From: Candidatus Binatia bacterium
Lineage (GTDB): Bacteria > Desulfobacterota > Binatia > Bin18
Reading direction: 5' to 3'
Length of the DNA stretch: 64,000 nt
Assembly (NCBI GenBank): GCA_951812575.1
Contig: OX638322.1
Span: 3,352,501-3,416,500 of the forward strand
Shown here: positions 17,403-28,493 of the stretch, in pieces
Layout of the letters: each line of letters begins with the position of its first letter
How positions within the stretch are numbered: position 1 is the first letter of the stretch
Made by a program: the position numbers and the translations under genes
The notes under the pieces: model-generated
Seen by the model: the letters and a program-made list of their open reading frames with translations, nothing else
Databases searched by the model: none
What the model was told of the DNA's origin: nothing

Positions 17403-20400
17403 TTAGTTGCCGCTCACCCGCGCGGCATCGTTCTTATTAGCCTCAAAAGCGGCCATGATGGCTTCGTCTCCGGCCAAGCCACTACCTTCGGCCCGGCTAA
17501 TCGCGTCGAGCATGCGTTGGTAGTCCTTGGGCATGACTTTGACAAATTCCAGTACCCGTGCCTCCCAGTCCTCAAGAATCTGCTGGGCCTGGGCGCTGCG
17601 GGTATACTGGACGTGTTTTTGCAGCAGGGCGCGAACGTCCTGGAGGTCGTCCTCGTTGAGCCTGTCCAGGCTGACGGTTTCGAGATTACACTGGTTGCGA
17701 AAGGTCGCGTGTGCGTCCAGTACGTAGGCGATTCCGCCGGACATGCCCGCGGCGAAGTTGCGTCCAGTCTCACCCAGCACGACCACGCGACCGCCCGTCA
17801 TATACTCACAGCCATGGTCGCCGACCCCTTCGACTACGGCTCGCACACCGCTGTTCCGAACACAGAAGCGTTCTCCCGCCATGCCGCGAATATAGGCCTC
17901 CCCGTTGGTCGCGCCATAAAAGGCCACATTGCCGACGATGATGTTTTCCTCCGCCGTAAAGGTTGAGCCTGTGGGCGGATACAGTATGACCTTTCCGCCA
18001 GAGAAGCCCTTGGCGAAGTAGTCGTTGGCATCGCCCTCCAGTTCGAGCGTCATACCGGGCGGGACAAACGCCCCAAAGCTCTGACCGGCCGATCCCTGGA
18101 AATGAAAGTGGATAGTATCTTCCGGCAAGCCTTCTCGACCGTAGCGTCGGGTGACCTCACTGCCTAGTATCGTTCCGGTGACGCGGTTGACGTTTTGAAT
18201 GGGTAGCGTCGCGGACACTTTTTCTTGACGTTCCAGCGCCGGACGTGCCAGGTCAATCAGGGTCTGTTTATCCAGAGAGCGCTCAATGCCGTGGTTTTGG
18301 CCAATCTGGCAGTACCGACCGATTTCGGGACCAACCTGGGGTTGGTGCAGAATATCGGTGTAGTCCAGGCCCTTGGCTTTCCAGTGGGCGATCGCTCTGC
18401 GGGCCTCAATTTTGTCGGTTCGACCAATCATGTCATTCATGGTCCGAAAGCCGAGTTGGGCCATATACTCACGAATTTCCTGAGCCACGAACTGCATGAA
18501 GTTGACCGCATGGGTTGGGTCACCCATGAACTTCTTGCGCAATACCGGATTCTGGGTTGCGACGCCGACCGGACAGGTGTCGAGGTGACAGACCCGCATC
18601 ATAATACAGCCCAATGAAACCAGGGCGGCTGTGGCGAAACCGAACTCTTCCGCCCCCAGCAACGCGGCAACTACTACATCCCGGCCGGTTTTGAGTTGAC
18701 CGTCGGTTTCGACTGCAATCCGGCTGCGCAAATTGTTGAGGACAAGGGTCTGGTGCGTTTCCGCCAAGCCGAGCTCCCAGGGCAGGCCGGCGTGTTTGAT
18801 ACTCGTCTGCGGCGAGGCCCCGGTCCCGCCATCGTGACCACTAATCAGCACGACATCGGCATGGCCTTTGGCAACGCCGGCGGCAATCGTGCCGACCCCG
18901 ACCTCGGAGACCAGTTTTACGCTGATTCGCGCCTCGGTATTGGCGTTCTTCAAGTCGTGAATGAGCTGGGCTAGGTCTTCAATTGAATAGATATCGTGGT
19001 GGGGGGGCGGGGAAATCAGTCCCACGCCGGGGGTGGATAAGCGTACCTTGGCAATCCACGGATAGACTTTCCGACCGGGCAGCTCGCCGCCTTCTCCGGG
19101 CTTCGCTCCCTGGGCCATTTTGATCTGGATCTCACGCGCCTGGGTCAGATATTCGCTGGTAACGCCGAAACGGCCCGAGGCGACCTGCTTGATCGCACTA
19201 TTCCGCGAGTCGCCATTGGGATCCGGCGTATAGCGCGCAATGTCTTCCCCACCTTCGCCCGTATTGCTTTTGCCACCGATACGGTTCATGGCAATAGCGA
19301 GCGACTCATGTGCCTCTTTACTGATGGAGCCGTAGGACATGGCGCCGGTCTTAAAGCGGGCGGTAATGGCCTCGACCGACTCGACTTCCTCAAGTGGAAT
19401 CGGCTCAGCCACCAGCTTTAATTCCAAGAGTCCGCGCAGCGTAGCGAGCCGCTCAGACTGGTCGTCTATGAGCCGCGTATACTCCTTAAAGGTCGCATAG
19501 TCGTTGATACGACAGGCCTTTTGCAGCAGGTGAATAGTGCGCGGGTTAAAGAGATGCAGTTCACCGTCTTTGCGGAACTGATACTGGCCGTACACTTCAA
19601 GCGTCTGACCACGAACGGGAATGGTCGGGAACGCTCGGGCATGTTGCTGGCTCGCTTCGTGGGCGAGTTCCGCCAGGCCAATGCCTCCCACGCGGGAGGG
19701 GGTCCAGGTGAAGTAGCGATCAGCCAGATCTCGACCCAGCCCAATGGCTTCAAAAATCTGCGCGCCGCAGTAGGATTTAATCGTTGAAATACCCATCTTG
19801 GACATGACTTTGACGATGCCCTTGACCGCGGCTTTGATATAGCCGCTCACCGCGTCATGATAGCTGATGTCCGTTAGCATGCCTTCACCGATCATGTCGT
19901 TCAGACACTCGTAGGCCATATACGGATTAATCGCCTGGACGCCGTAGCCGAGCAGCACGCAGAAATGATGCACCTCGCGCGGCTCGCCCGATTCGAGCAC
20001 GAGTCCGACCCGGGTGCGGCTGCCGGTCCGAATCAGGTGATGGTGCAAGCCCGACGCCGCCAGCAAGGCCGGCATCGCGGCGCGTTCGACATCAATGCCT
20101 CTATCCGACAGGATCAGCAGCGTTGCGCCGTTCTCAATCGCCGTGTCCGCAGCCTGACAGAGTTCGTCTAAAGCCTGCTCAAGACCGTCTTTGCCATTCG
20201 TGGGGTTAAAGAGTATGGGCAGGGTCACGGTCTTGAGCCCCGGCTGGTCAATACGCCGCAGCTTTTCGAGGTCTGAATTTTTCAGAATAGGAATGGGCAG
20301 CCGGATCTGGCGACCATTGTCTGGCCGGGAATCGATCAGATTACCCTCCGAGCCCAGCGTCAGCGTTGTTGACGTGACGAGTTCTTCTCGAATCGGGTCA

Positions 20401-22004
20401 ATAGGAGGATTGGTCACCTGGGCAAAGAGTTGCTTGAAATAGTTGTATAAAAGCTGGGGCTTATCGGACAACACGGCCAGCGGCGTATCCGTGCCCATGG
20501 AACCGATGGGCTGGATTTTATTCAGCGCCATTGGCCCGATATTGACTTTCAAATCTTCAAAGCTGTACCCAAACGCGCGCAGGCGCTGGAGCGTGGCCTC
20601 ATGATCGTAGGCCGGCTGCTCCTCTGCCACATCCGGCAGTTGATCGAAATACAGCGTGTGTTCGTTCAGCCACTGACGGTAGGGCTGGGCGCTGATGATT
20701 TCCCGTTTTAATTCTTCGTCACTGATAATGCGGCCCTTCTCCGTGTCGACCAGGAACATCCGTCCCGGCTGGAGCCGTCGTTTCTCCAATACGCGTTCCG
20801 GCTCGACTTCGAGCACCCCCACCTCGGAACCCATGATGACCAGGTCGTCCTTGGTGACGTAGTAGCGGGACGGGCGGAGTCCGTTCCGGTCCAGGACGGC
20901 TCCCACGCGGATGCCGTCCGTGAAGGCGATGGAGGCCGGGCCGTCCCAGGGCTCCATCAGACAACTGTGGTATTCATAAAAGGCCCGCTTGGTGTCGGCC
21001 ATGCTGGCATGATTCTCCCACGGCTCGGGGATCATCATCATCATCGCGTGGGGCAGCGAACGCCCGCTCAGCGCCAGGAATTCCAAGCAGTTATCAAAAA
21101 TGGCGGAATCGCTGCCGTCTTCCAGGACAACCGGAAAGACCTTCGACAGGTCGTCCCCGAAGAGTTCTGAGGCCATGAGTGCCTGCCGGGCTCGCATCCA
21201 GTTGACGTTCCCCCGTAGGGTATTAATCTCGCCGTTATGGATGAGGTAGCGATACGGGTGGGAGCGTTCCCAACTCGGAAAGGTGTTGGTGCTAAAGCGT
21301 GAATGGACCAGGGCAATAGCGCTCTCCATGTCCGGGTCGGACAGGTCCGGATAGAATGTTTCGAGTTGCTGCGGCGTGAGCATGCCCTTATAGATCAGGG
21401 TCTTATACGACAGGCTGGGAATATAGAAATATTCTCCACCGGCGACCCCGCCGTAACGGATGGCGTTCGTCACACGACGCCGGATCACATACAGCTTACG
21501 CTCAAAGGCGAGATCATCTGCCAGACCGTCGGCACTGCGACCAATGAAAACCTGCCGGATACACGGTTCACACGCCTTGGCAGTCTCACCCAGGCCGGCA
21601 TTATTGGTCGGGACATCCCGCCAGCCCAAGACAGTTTGGCCTTCTTCTCTGACGATGGCCTCCAGGCGCTGCTCGCAGTCGTGTCGCTGAGCCTTATCGG
21701 GTGGCAGGTAGACCATGCCGACTCCGTACTGGCCAGGGTCGGGCAGGCTGATATTCAGACCATGACAGGCTGAGTTCAGGAAGCGATGGGGGAGTTGGAG
21801 GAGCATGCCCGCTCCGTCTCCCGTGCCTTCTTCGCAGCCGCGTGCCCCACGATGATCAAGATTGACCAGAACGGTTAAACCTTGCTCGACCACCTTATGT
21901 GACTGTGCCCCTGTAATATTGACCACAAAGCCAATGCCGCAGGCGTCATGTTCAAAGCTGGGATCGTACAGTCCTTGTTTCTGAGGTATACCGGCGTATG
22001 TCAT
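17403..22004 (-). CDS. gltB: Glutamate synthase large subunit
   Basis: Makes two glutamates from glutamine and 2-oxoglutarate. After a 21-residue propeptide, Cys22 (HDACGIGF) is the class II glutaminase nucleophile. The central domain is followed by the FMN-binding synthase domain ([31 protein letters not shown]) with [3Fe-4S] ligands in [15 protein letters not shown]. The C-terminal beta-helix domain has the repeating G-x-x-G pattern ([21 protein letters not shown]). 1533 residues is normal. The ATG at 22004 follows AGGAAGGGG; the open frame extends 50 codons upstream into the regulator gene but that part has no GltB character. Confidence 0.96.
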   Translation of the reverse strand: MTYAGIPQKQGLYDPSFEHDACGIGFVVNITGAQSHKVVEQGLTVLVNLDHRGARGCEEGTGDGAGMLLQLPHRFLNSACHGLNISLPDPGQYGVGMVYLPPDKAQRHDCEQRLEAIVREEGQTVLGWRDVPTNNAGLGETAKACEPCIRQVFIGRSADGLADDLAFERKLYVIRRRVTNAIRYGGVAGGEYFYIPSLSYKTLIYKGMLTPQQLETFYPDLSDPDMESAIALVHSRFSTNTFPSWERSHPYRYLIHNGEINTLRGNVNWMRARQALMASELFGDDLSKVFPVVLEDGSDSAIFDNCLEFLALSGRSLPHAMMMMIPEPWENHASMADTKRAFYEYHSCLMEPWDGPASIAFTDGIRVGAVLDRNGLRPSRYYVTKDDLVIMGSEVGVLEVEPERVLEKRRLQPGRMFLVDTEKGRIISDEELKREIISAQPYRQWLNEHTLYFDQLPDVAEEQPAYDHEATLQRLRAFGYSFEDLKVNIGPMALNKIQPIGSMGTDTPLAVLSDKPQLLYNYFKQLFAQVTNPPIDPIREELVTSTTLTLGSEGNLIDSRPDNGRQIRLPIPILKNSDLEKLRRIDQPGLKTVTLPILFNPTNGKDGLEQALDELCQAADTAIENGATLLILSDRGIDVERAAMPALLAASGLHHHLIRTGSRTRVGLVLESGEPREVHHFCVLLGYGVQAINPYMAYECLNDMIGEGMLTDISYHDAVSGYIKAAVKGIVKVMSKMGISTIKSYCGAQIFEAIGLGRDLADRYFTWTPSRVGGIGLAELAHEASQQHARAFPTIPVRGQTLEVYGQYQFRKDGELHLFNPRTIHLLQKACRINDYATFKEYTRLIDDQSERLATLRGLLELKLVAEPIPLEEVESVEAITARFKTGAMSYGSISKEAHESLAIAMNRIGGKSNTGEGGEDIARYTPDPNGDSRNSAIKQVASGRFGVTSEYLTQAREIQIKMAQGAKPGEGGELPGRKVYPWIAKVRLSTPGVGLISPPPHHDIYSIEDLAQLIHDLKNANTEARISVKLVSEVGVGTIAAGVAKGHADVVLISGHDGGTGASPQTSIKHAGLPWELGLAETHQTLVLNNLRSRIAVETDGQLKTGRDVVVAALLGAEEFGFATAALVSLGCIMMRVCHLDTCPVGVATQNPVLRKKFMGDPTHAVNFMQFVAQEIREYMAQLGFRTMNDMIGRTDKIEARRAIAHWKAKGLDYTDILHQPQVGPEIGRYCQIGQNHGIERSLDKQTLIDLARPALERQEKVSATLPIQNVNRVTGTILGSEVTRRYGREGLPEDTIHFHFQGSAGQSFGAFVPPGMTLELEGDANDYFAKGFSGGKVILYPPTGSTFTAEENIIVGNVAFYGATNGEAYIRGMAGERFCVRNSGVRAVVEGVGDHGCEYMTGGRVVVLGETGRNFAAGMSGGIAYVLDAHATFRNQCNLETVSLDRLNEDDLQDVRALLQKHVQYTRSAQAQQILEDWEARVLEFVKVMPKDYQRMLDAISRAEGSGLAGDEAIMAAFEANKNDAARVSGN

Positions 22005-22057
22005 ATGCGCCCCTTCCTGTCTCTGTGCGGTATCGGGCTGCCCGCGCTCGTGGGCCG

Positions 22058-22597
22058 TCAGACCCCGCGTCTCATCCGCGGAGCGAGCGCGGTTGTCACT
22101 CCATGCCGATGACCATCTACAGCCGAGTTTCCCCCTGATTGGAGCCTCAACCACAGTCCTTCGGTATGCGTAGACAACACCACAGACGTTTCCGTCCGTT
22201 CCACCCCTTCAAGCGAGCGAATTTGACGAATCACCTCCTCAAGGTCTGAGGTGTTATCGGCCTTGACCTTCAGCAGGAGGGTATATTCGCCAGTCACATG
22301 GTGACATTCCTGAATGTCTTCAAAACCATCGATGGCCGTTTCAAACTGCGTAATCAGCTTGGGATGATTAATGGAAACGCCAATAAAAGCGGTTGTATCC
22401 TTCCCCAGCTTGCGTGCGTCGAGAACAGCGGTATACCCACGTATGACGCCGCTCTCTTCCAGTTTCTTAATGCGTTCGATAACGGATGGTGCCGACAGCC
22501 CTACGCGTTCGCCAATTTTAACCAGTGAGAGTTTGCAATTCTCCTGGAGAACCGAGAGGATATGCCTATCCAGATGGTCAATACTGTCGAGTTCCAT
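22058..22597 (-). CDS. Lrp/AsnC family transcriptional regulator
   Basis: N-terminal winged helix-turn-helix ([27 protein letters not shown] with [18 protein letters not shown]) followed by the RAM effector-binding domain ([36 protein letters not shown]). About 179 residues, slightly long because of a C-terminal tail past the RAM domain. The start is ATG 22597 or GTG 22621. It lies 53 bp before gltB and is co-directional, so control of gltBD is likely, as for Lrp in enterics. It is also divergent from ilvB, whose promoter shares the intergenic region. Confidence 0.88.
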   Translation of the reverse strand: MELDSIDHLDRHILSVLQENCKLSLVKIGERVGLSAPSVIERIKKLEESGVIRGYTAVLDARKLGKDTTAFIGVSINHPKLITQFETAIDGFEDIQECHHVTGEYTLLLKVKADNTSDLEEVIRQIRSLEGVERTETSVVLSTHTEGLWLRLQSGGNSAVDGHRHGVTTALAPRMRRGV

Positions 22598-22716
22598 ATG
22601 GACCCTGCTCACTTCGATCACATGCCGAATTTATTGAGGTTAAAAATACCAAAGAACTAACAAATAGCGGAGGATAGGCTATTCTGTCAAGCGAATATTC
22701 AGGGGCTGGTGGTTCC

Positions 22717-22744
22717 TTGAGTTTTTTCCCGGCCCTCGTATAAT
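22717..22744 (+). promoter_or_regulatory. Sigma-70-type promoter for ilvB
   Basis: TTGAGT (22717-22722) and a perfect TATAAT (22739-22744) are separated by 16 bases. Transcription would begin near 22751 and give a leader of about 27 bases to the ilvB ATG. The region is shared with the start of the divergent Lrp-type regulator. Confidence 0.6.
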
Positions 22745-22777
22745 TACTCACCCTGGAGACTGGAGCAGAGGCATATC

Positions 22778-24484
22778 ATGACAAAAATGACCGGTGCACA
22801 GATTACAATCGAAAGCCTGCTGGCTGAAGGCGCGGATACCATCTTCGGCTATCCTGGTGGGGCTATCCTGCCGACTTATGATGCCTTGGTCCAGAATCCG
22901 GCTTTACGCCATATCCTGGTCCGACACGAACAGGGCGCTGCTCATATGGCCGAGGGATATGCACGGGTCTCCGGTCGTCCCGGCGTCGTGCTAGTGACCT
23001 CGGGGCCAGGGGCAACGAATACGGTCACCGGCATCGCGGATGCTTATATGGATTCAACCCCGCTCGTTGTCATCTGTGGTCAGGTGCCGACGAATATGAT
23101 CGGCAACGATGCCTTTCAGGAAGCCGATGTGACCGGCATCACCCGTCCCTGCACCAAGCACAATTATTTGATCCGGGATGTCCACGACATCTCCCAGACG
23201 ATTAAAGAGGCCTTCCATATTGCCGGCAGTGGACGACCGGGACCGGTCTTGATTGATCTACCCAAGGACGTGCAGACCGCTGAAGCCCCATTTTCCTATC
23301 CTGAAACTGTGAGCCTCCGAGGCTATAAACCGACCCTTAAGGGAAACATTCGACAGATCGAACGGGCGCTTGAAGTCATTGAACAGGCCGAACGACCGCT
23401 CTTCTATGTCGGTGGCGGGGTGCAGTGGTCTGGCGCGTCCGAAGCGCTCATCGAACTGGTCCGTGGACTCAAGGTCCCGATTACCACAACGGTCATGGCC
23501 TTGGGTGTGTATCCGAGCGATGACCCGTTGAGCCTGGGTATGTTGGGTATGCACGGCGGGTATTGGACCAATATGGCGGTCCAGAACTGTGACGCCCTCA
23601 TTGCCGTGGGGGCACGGTTTGATGACCGGGTCACGGGCCGGACGAGCGACTTCGCACCCAAGGCAGAGAAGATCGTCCATATCGATATTGATCCTTCTTC
23701 GATCAGTAAGAATATCAAAGTCGATGTCCCCATTGTGGGAGATATCAAGGAAGTCTTGCAGGTCATGCTCGGGAAAGTCAAAACCCGTGAACAACTGGCG
23801 CCGCGCCAGAAGATATGGGGAGAATGGCGGCAGCACATCATGGCTTGGAAACAGGAAAAACCACTGCCCTATCAGACTCAAGGTGCGGATGGCGAAATCC
23901 TGCCACGAGGGGTGCTGGAAGAGATCAATCAGATAACCGGGGGCGACGCCATTGTTGTGACTGATGTGGGCCAACACCAGATGTGGGCCGCCCAGATGAT
24001 GAAGTTCACCCAGCCGCGTTCGTGGCTGACGTCGGGTGGACTAGGGACCATGGGCTATGGCTTGCCGGCCGGGATTGGGGCCCACTTTGCCGCACCTGAC
24101 AGACAGGTCGTGGTGATTAGCGGTGACGGCAGTATCCAGATGAACATCCAGGAACTGTCGGCTGCCGTCCAGTATAATGTGCCGGTCAAGGTTATCATCC
24201 TGAACAACCACTATCTGGGCATGGTGCGGCAGTGGCAGGAGAAATTCTACGAGGAGCGGTACTCTCACTCCTATATGGATGCCATGCCGGACTTTGTGAA
24301 ACTGGCCGAGGCCTATGGAGCCAAAGGGTTTCGGGCAGAGAAATCGTCTGAGTTGTCCGCCACGCTGCGGGCCGCCTTTGCGGAGACGGGACCCGTTCTG
24401 GTGGAAGTGGTCATTCCGAAAAGTGAAGGGGTATTCCCCATGGTGCCGGCTGGCAGCGCCATGCATGAAATGCTCTTTGCGTAG
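22778..24484 (+). CDS. ilvB: Acetolactate synthase, large (catalytic) subunit
   Basis: ThDP enzyme at the entry to valine, leucine and isoleucine synthesis. The catalytic Glu is in LVRHEQGAAHMAEGYARVSG, the FAD-binding middle domain has GMLGMHGGYWTNMAVQNCD, and the ThDP/Mg motif is GDGSIQMN followed about 25 residues later by ILNNHYLGMVRQWQ. 568 residues is normal. The small regulatory subunit (IlvN/IlvH) does not follow; a short unrelated gene does. Confidence 0.94.
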   Translation: MTKMTGAQITIESLLAEGADTIFGYPGGAILPTYDALVQNPALRHILVRHEQGAAHMAEGYARVSGRPGVVLVTSGPGATNTVTGIADAYMDSTPLVVICGQVPTNMIGNDAFQEADVTGITRPCTKHNYLIRDVHDISQTIKEAFHIAGSGRPGPVLIDLPKDVQTAEAPFSYPETVSLRGYKPTLKGNIRQIERALEVIEQAERPLFYVGGGVQWSGASEALIELVRGLKVPITTTVMALGVYPSDDPLSLGMLGMHGGYWTNMAVQNCDALIAVGARFDDRVTGRTSDFAPKAEKIVHIDIDPSSISKNIKVDVPIVGDIKEVLQVMLGKVKTREQLAPRQKIWGEWRQHIMAWKQEKPLPYQTQGADGEILPRGVLEEINQITGGDAIVVTDVGQHQMWAAQMMKFTQPRSWLTSGGLGTMGYGLPAGIGAHFAAPDRQVVVISGDGSIQMNIQELSAAVQYNVPVKVIILNNHYLGMVRQWQEKFYEERYSHSYMDAMPDFVKLAEAYGAKGFRAEKSSELSATLRAAFAETGPVLVEVVIPKSEGVFPMVPAGSAMHEMLFA

Positions 24485-24512
24485 TGAGCCGAACCGGGAA
24501 AATGGCCGAGCC

Positions 24513-24782
24513 ATGGCAATGGATATGCCGCAAAAGCCGGAGGGCGAACCCGCCCCAGACCGTTTCTATCAGGGAGTAATCCATAAGATTGCTTCCGGTA
24601 ATGAAACAGGCGTCGTTCTGAGCGATTCCGGGAAAGAAATTCCCTTTGTCTTTCCGTTTTTACGGCTGATCGGGGCGCCTCGTCTGGACATTCGATTCCT
24701 GACCGAGGGCATGCGCGTGGGCTTTGACGTTGGCTGGACCTCAGACGGGCTGCGCATATCGGCCCTGAAAATCTACGACTAG
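24513..24782 (+). CDS. Small conserved protein, possibly OB-fold
   Basis: 89 residues. GVIHKIASGNETGVVLSDSG, then IPFVFPFLRL, and GMRVGFDVGWTSDGLRISAL alternate strands in a way that resembles a cold-shock-type OB fold, but the RNA-binding aromatic motifs of CspA are missing. I do not recognise a named family. The start is ATG 24513 or ATG 24519. It follows ilvB by 28 bp on the same strand and may be co-transcribed. Confidence 0.6.
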   Translation: MAMDMPQKPEGEPAPDRFYQGVIHKIASGNETGVVLSDSGKEIPFVFPFLRLIGAPRLDIRFLTEGMRVGFDVGWTSDGLRISALKIYD

Positions 24783-24806
24783 TCCTCATCCGCTGAGAAG
24801 CAGTCA

Positions 24807-25637
24807 TTAGAGCGGCAGGGTGGTCCGAAACAGCACAAAACGCCCCAGAAATTCGCCCACAATAGCCGCCAGAGTGGCGACATAAAAAAGACCGGTTGCC
24901 GCCATGGTTTGCGGAATCTGAAGTGTCCGCCAGATCATATAGGCAACACCAAGCGAGGCCAGCGGCCCCAAGCCCAGCCGCATCCAGAGTAGGGTCTGAT
25001 GCTCCGTCCACAGCTCCCGGACGCTGGTGCTTGTTGCGGTGTGACTACTGAGCAGAAGGAGGCCAAGACCTAGCGTCAGGGTTGCGAGCTGGACGACGAC
25101 AGTGCCGGCATAAAAGGTGAATATCCGCTTAAAAGGGTCGAGAGAGAGGTCGAGCTCTATGAGATACCAATGACCCAGGGACATCCCGGTTGCTACCGCG
25201 CCCAGCATCAGGGCTGAGGTCAGAAAACTGAGCGGATAGACAAGCGTCTCGATTGAAAAAAGCGGTGCCGTCCGATACACGCTGGCGCTGAAACTCAAAG
25301 CAATCAGCCCAAAGAGCAGGGTGAACAGATAGGCGCGGGCACGCAGGACAAAGCGCTCTCCCCACAAGGTATAGGTGTACAGTCCGCACAGCACGCAAAA
25401 CAGCAGCCACAAACCGCCCTCAAACGTTCGTATATTCCACAGCGTGTCTGGAAGTGCTGAGTAGGCCAGGGATAGTTTGCCGATGCAGATAATCAGACCA
25501 CAGCCCAGATAGACGCAGGCCGTGGACTTGAAAAACCCGCGTTCAATCTCATGAAACCCCGGTACACTCAGGGCAAAGACACCGCCAAAGGCGAGTTGGC
25601 CGAAGAGGAGGAGAAATGTGTGCGCAAAGTCAGTCAT
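24807..25637 (-). CDS. Polytopic membrane protein (seven to eight helices), function unknown
   Basis: 276 residues, almost all hydrophobic. Helices include FAHTFLLLFGQLAFGGVFAL, GCGLIICIGKLSLAY, YLFTLLFGLIALSFSASVY, ALMLGAVATGMSLGHWYLI and GLGPLASLGVAYMIW. His residues in helix 1 (FAHTF) and in LGHWYLIE are possible cofactor ligands. It has a loose similarity in layout to quinone- or heme-linked membrane subunits, but no family is certain. The ATG at 25637 starts right before helix 1; the longer open frame upstream is polar. Divergent from the MaoC-like pair. Confidence 0.65.
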   Translation of the reverse strand: MTDFAHTFLLLFGQLAFGGVFALSVPGFHEIERGFFKSTACVYLGCGLIICIGKLSLAYSALPDTLWNIRTFEGGLWLLFCVLCGLYTYTLWGERFVLRARAYLFTLLFGLIALSFSASVYRTAPLFSIETLVYPLSFLTSALMLGAVATGMSLGHWYLIELDLSLDPFKRIFTFYAGTVVVQLATLTLGLGLLLLSSHTATSTSVRELWTEHQTLLWMRLGLGPLASLGVAYMIWRTLQIPQTMAATGLFYVATLAAIVGEFLGRFVLFRTTLPL

Positions 25638-25750
25638 GCCCGGACTGTACCGACCCCCGAATATGATCTCAAGCCGGGAGGGAGAGCGTCCTTGCAGAGG
25701 TCCGAACGCGGTGTTCCCGCTTGCCGTTCCAACGGCCAACTGGTAGGGAG

Positions 25751-26281
25751 ATGGAACTGATTATCAGATCGCTGACGAGGAAGATTGTGGCAGAATCGCT
25801 GATTACAGAGGAAATTCGAGCCTGGATCGGTCGTCAGGCGCCGCCCTGGACGATTGAGGTCACGGCGCTGGATGTCAAACGCTTCGCGGTGGCCACCGAT
25901 GACCGCAACCCCCTCTACACGGATGCCGAGCAGGCAAAGCAGAGCCGCTATGGCGGGCTGATAGCGCCACCTCTGTTCTATATGGCTCCGCTGACGGACC
26001 CGGTCCCCGAAGACGAACTCCGGCCCGACGGGCTGCCCTACGAAGGGCGCTTTCCCATTCCGCCGACCCCGCTTCCGCGCCTGATGGATGGTGGAACGGA
26101 CATCGAGTTTTTTGCTCCGATTCGCGTCGGCGATACCCTGACCGCGCGCAGTAAAATAGTGGACATCTACCAAAAAGAGGGGCGATCCGGGCCCTTGATC
26201 TTCGTGGTACGCGAGACCACCTATACGAACCAGAACGATGAGGTCGTCGTTGTTGAAAAAGGGTCGTCTATTTTGCGCTGA
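25751..26281 (+). CDS. MaoC-like hydratase, N-terminal FAS1-type hotdog domain
   Basis: 176 residues with a single hotdog fold of the MaoC_dehydrat_N type: DVKRFAVATDDRNPLYTD, then SRYGGLIAPPLFYM, then FFAPIRVGDTLTARSKI. These proteins act on enoyl- or hydroxyacyl-CoA thioesters, usually with a second subunit carrying the hydratase motif. The next gene, 21 bp on, is such a partner, so the two probably form a heteromeric hydratase. Specific substrate unknown. Confidence 0.83.
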   Translation: MELIIRSLTRKIVAESLITEEIRAWIGRQAPPWTIEVTALDVKRFAVATDDRNPLYTDAEQAKQSRYGGLIAPPLFYMAPLTDPVPEDELRPDGLPYEGRFPIPPTPLPRLMDGGTDIEFFAPIRVGDTLTARSKIVDIYQKEGRSGPLIFVVRETTYTNQNDEVVVVEKGSSILR

Positions 26282-26302
26282 CAGGTGCGGGGCCAGGGAG
26301 TC

Positions 26303-26758
26303 ATGGAGACACAGCTGTATTTTGAAGACGTGACCGAGGGGATGACGCTGCCGAGTCTGGAGAAGATGCCGTCAAACACCCTGTTGTTCCTGTATAGCGG
26401 CATCACCTGGAATCCACAGCGGATTCACTTTGATAAGGATTTCACCCAGGCCGAGGGTTATCGGGATATTGTGGTGCACGGTCCGCTCCGCGGAGCGTTT
26501 TTATCGCAATTATTGACGGGGTGGATCGGTGAACAGGGAACGCTGAAGAAGCTGTCGTATGCCAATCGCGATATTGCCTATGTCAATGAGCGTCTGGTGT
26601 GTACAGGCACGGTGACCAAGAAATGGATCGAAGCCGGAACCGGACACGTCACCTGCGAGGTCTGGGTTGAGAGTGCAGAAGCGGCTCGCCTCACGCTGGG
26701 GAGTGCGACGGTTCTCCTGCCTTTGAAAGCTGATCTTGATCCGACCCGGACCGCCTAA
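26303..26758 (+). CDS. MaoC-like dehydratase/hydratase subunit
   Basis: 151 residues, second hotdog-fold protein of the pair. The R-hydratase-like region is WNPQRIHFDKDFTQAEGYRDIVVHGPLRGAFLS, which holds the His and Asp expected near the catalytic centre and the HGPL motif where family members carry HGML. ATG 26303 follows CCAGGGAG. It overlaps no gene and lies 10 bp before the phosphoesterase start. Confidence 0.83.
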   Translation: METQLYFEDVTEGMTLPSLEKMPSNTLLFLYSGITWNPQRIHFDKDFTQAEGYRDIVVHGPLRGAFLSQLLTGWIGEQGTLKKLSYANRDIAYVNERLVCTGTVTKKWIEAGTGHVTCEVWVESAEAARLTLGSATVLLPLKADLDPTRTA

Positions 26759-26768
26759 AGGAGTGTAC

Positions 26769-27518
26769 ATGGCGCAATCACGCCTGACTATTATTCATAC
26801 CTCTGATGTCCATCTTGAGAGCGATACCTTTGGCCGCGGAGAAGCCGGCCAGGCCTACCAACGCCGCATTCAGGAGGCGTTTCGAAAAGTCGTTGACCTG
26901 GTGTGCGATACGCCGGCCGATTTGTTTCTCATTGCCGGCGATCTGTTTGACTCAAACCGGGTGCCGGAATCCGGGGTCGAATTTGTCAATGCTGAACTCC
27001 GGCGCGTACCCTGTCCGGTCATTCTCATTCCTGGCAATCACGACTGTTATGACCACCGGTCGATATACAAAAAGGTCGATTTCACCACAGCCGGACCGCA
27101 CGTCCATACCCTGACGGAAGAGGCGGGCCGCACGATACAATTCCCGGAATTGCAGGCAACCGTATGGGGCAAGGGCCTGGTTGAGCATGACCCCTCCTTC
27201 CGCCCCCTGGCCGGAGTCCCGGAGCGCCAAGGCGATTGGTGGCATATCGGTATGGCCCACGGCTATTATGTCGAAGAAGAGGAAATCCAGCGCTCTTCGC
27301 CAGTGAAACCGGAAGAAATCGAACAGTCCGGCCTGGATTACCTGGCTATGGGGCATGTACATGTCTTCAACGATCTCAGTCAGGGGACAACCACGTCGTG
27401 TTATCCCGGTACGCCAGCACCGTTATATATGGGGGTGGATGATGGTGGGAGTGTGGCGGTCGTGACTCTCGATCCGGAACACGGCGTACTGCTGGGGCAG
27501 CAGAAGGTCGTGCTGTAA
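26769..27518 (+). CDS. Metallophosphoesterase (SbcD/YkuE-like)
   Basis: Calcineurin-like phosphoesterase of 249 residues. All five metal motifs are present: HTSDVHLES, LIAGDLFDSNRV, IPGNHDCYD, GMAHGYY and GHVHVFN. The fold is most like the nuclease core of SbcD/Mre11, but the capping domain of SbcD (about 400 residues) is absent and no SbcC is adjacent. The substrate could be nucleic acid or another phosphodiester. AAAGGAG precedes the ATG. Confidence 0.86.
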   Translation: MAQSRLTIIHTSDVHLESDTFGRGEAGQAYQRRIQEAFRKVVDLVCDTPADLFLIAGDLFDSNRVPESGVEFVNAELRRVPCPVILIPGNHDCYDHRSIYKKVDFTTAGPHVHTLTEEAGRTIQFPELQATVWGKGLVEHDPSFRPLAGVPERQGDWWHIGMAHGYYVEEEEIQRSSPVKPEEIEQSGLDYLAMGHVHVFNDLSQGTTTSCYPGTPAPLYMGVDDGGSVAVVTLDPEHGVLLGQQKVVL

Positions 27519-27610
27519 TGTCCCTCCAGCCCCACGGCAGAGGGGCGAATACGCAACTTTTCTGGCACGTCTCGGTTTCTTCTCCATCCCTATTTTGCTA
27601 AGAGGAGAGC

Positions 27611-28216
27611 ATGGCTGAGCGAGCGGATTTGCGGCGGCGACCGCAACGGATAACGGTCAGAGATATTCTCCGCACTGCGGTCAATCTCGAAAAAAAGGCG
27701 ATGGCCCTCTATATGCAGTTCACCCGCGTGTTTGAAGACCAGGAAGAGCTGCGCAAGTTCTGGTTTGGCATGGCGCGTCACGAGGCCAGTCATCTCGGAG
27801 CGCTGGCCCTCGTCGAGGGAGTAGTTGAGAACGACCCGGATGTCGCGGAGAGCAGCAAAGTCTGGTTCGACCCCTCAACCGTGGTCCGCCTCCGCTCTCT
27901 CCTCAACGCCTATAGCCGCGAGGCCGGGAAAAAGGTTTCCGTCGAGCGTGCTTTTGAAATGGCCCTGGACGTAGAAGGCTCCGAACTAGAAGACGTTGTG
28001 GTAGACCTGCTCCACGTGGTCCGCGAACAGATGGTCCGTGATCAGGCGGTCAAGTTTCTGATCCACGATCTCAGTGACCTGAGCTATATGGTCGAGAAGT
28101 TCACCAACGATGAAGCCTTGCTGGCGCGAGCCGACGCCCTGGTAGACCACCGGGTTGACGCCCTCGCTGCCGACCGGGCTCGGAAAGCATCTCAGGGCGA
28201 CGCGCGAGACGAATAA
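27611..28216 (+). CDS. Ferritin-like / rubrerythrin-like protein
   Basis: 201 residues, all alpha-helical. Two helix pairs carry the likely diiron ligands: Glu in VNLEKKAMALYMQF, Glu and His in MARHEASHLGALA, then Glu in ALDVEGSELEDVVVDLL and His in VKFLIHDLSD. This is the arrangement of the rubrerythrin/ferritin-like superfamily (COG1633 type). There is no rubredoxin-like C-terminal domain. It may sense or detoxify iron or peroxide. AAGAGGAGA precedes the ATG. A two-helix membrane protein follows. Confidence 0.75.
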   Translation: MAERADLRRRPQRITVRDILRTAVNLEKKAMALYMQFTRVFEDQEELRKFWFGMARHEASHLGALALVEGVVENDPDVAESSKVWFDPSTVVRLRSLLNAYSREAGKKVSVERAFEMALDVEGSELEDVVVDLLHVVREQMVRDQAVKFLIHDLSDLSYMVEKFTNDEALLARADALVDHRVDALAADRARKASQGDARDE

Positions 28217-28242
28217 CAACTCCTGCAAGGAGAGAGACGCTG

Positions 28243-28428
28243 ATGAACCCTGTTGTCCTGCAAGCCGGCCTGTGTCTGCTGATCGCCCTGTGGGGATTGT
28301 CTATGATCGTCATGGGGATGGTGTGGAGCAATGGCATCTGGCTCGGTCTTGGCGTAGCCGTTCTCGTGGTCGGACTACCGTTCCTGCGTAATCTTCTGCC
28401 CGATCGATTGAGCCGTGGCGTGCGGTAA
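28243..28428 (+). CDS. Small membrane protein, 61 residues
   Basis: Two membrane helices (LQAGLCLLIALWGLSMIVMG and IWLGLGVAVLVVGLPFL) and a basic tail. It has a very good ribosome-binding site (AAGGAGA) eleven bases before the ATG, and is co-directional with the ferritin-like gene 26 bp upstream. Function unknown. Confidence 0.6.
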   Translation: MNPVVLQAGLCLLIALWGLSMIVMGMVWSNGIWLGLGVAVLVVGLPFLRNLLPDRLSRGVR

Positions 28429-28493
28429 CGTTCCGGCTCCTGTCTGAGCTGTCCACCGTTTCGGACAGGCTTGACTCATATTCTGCGTAAGCC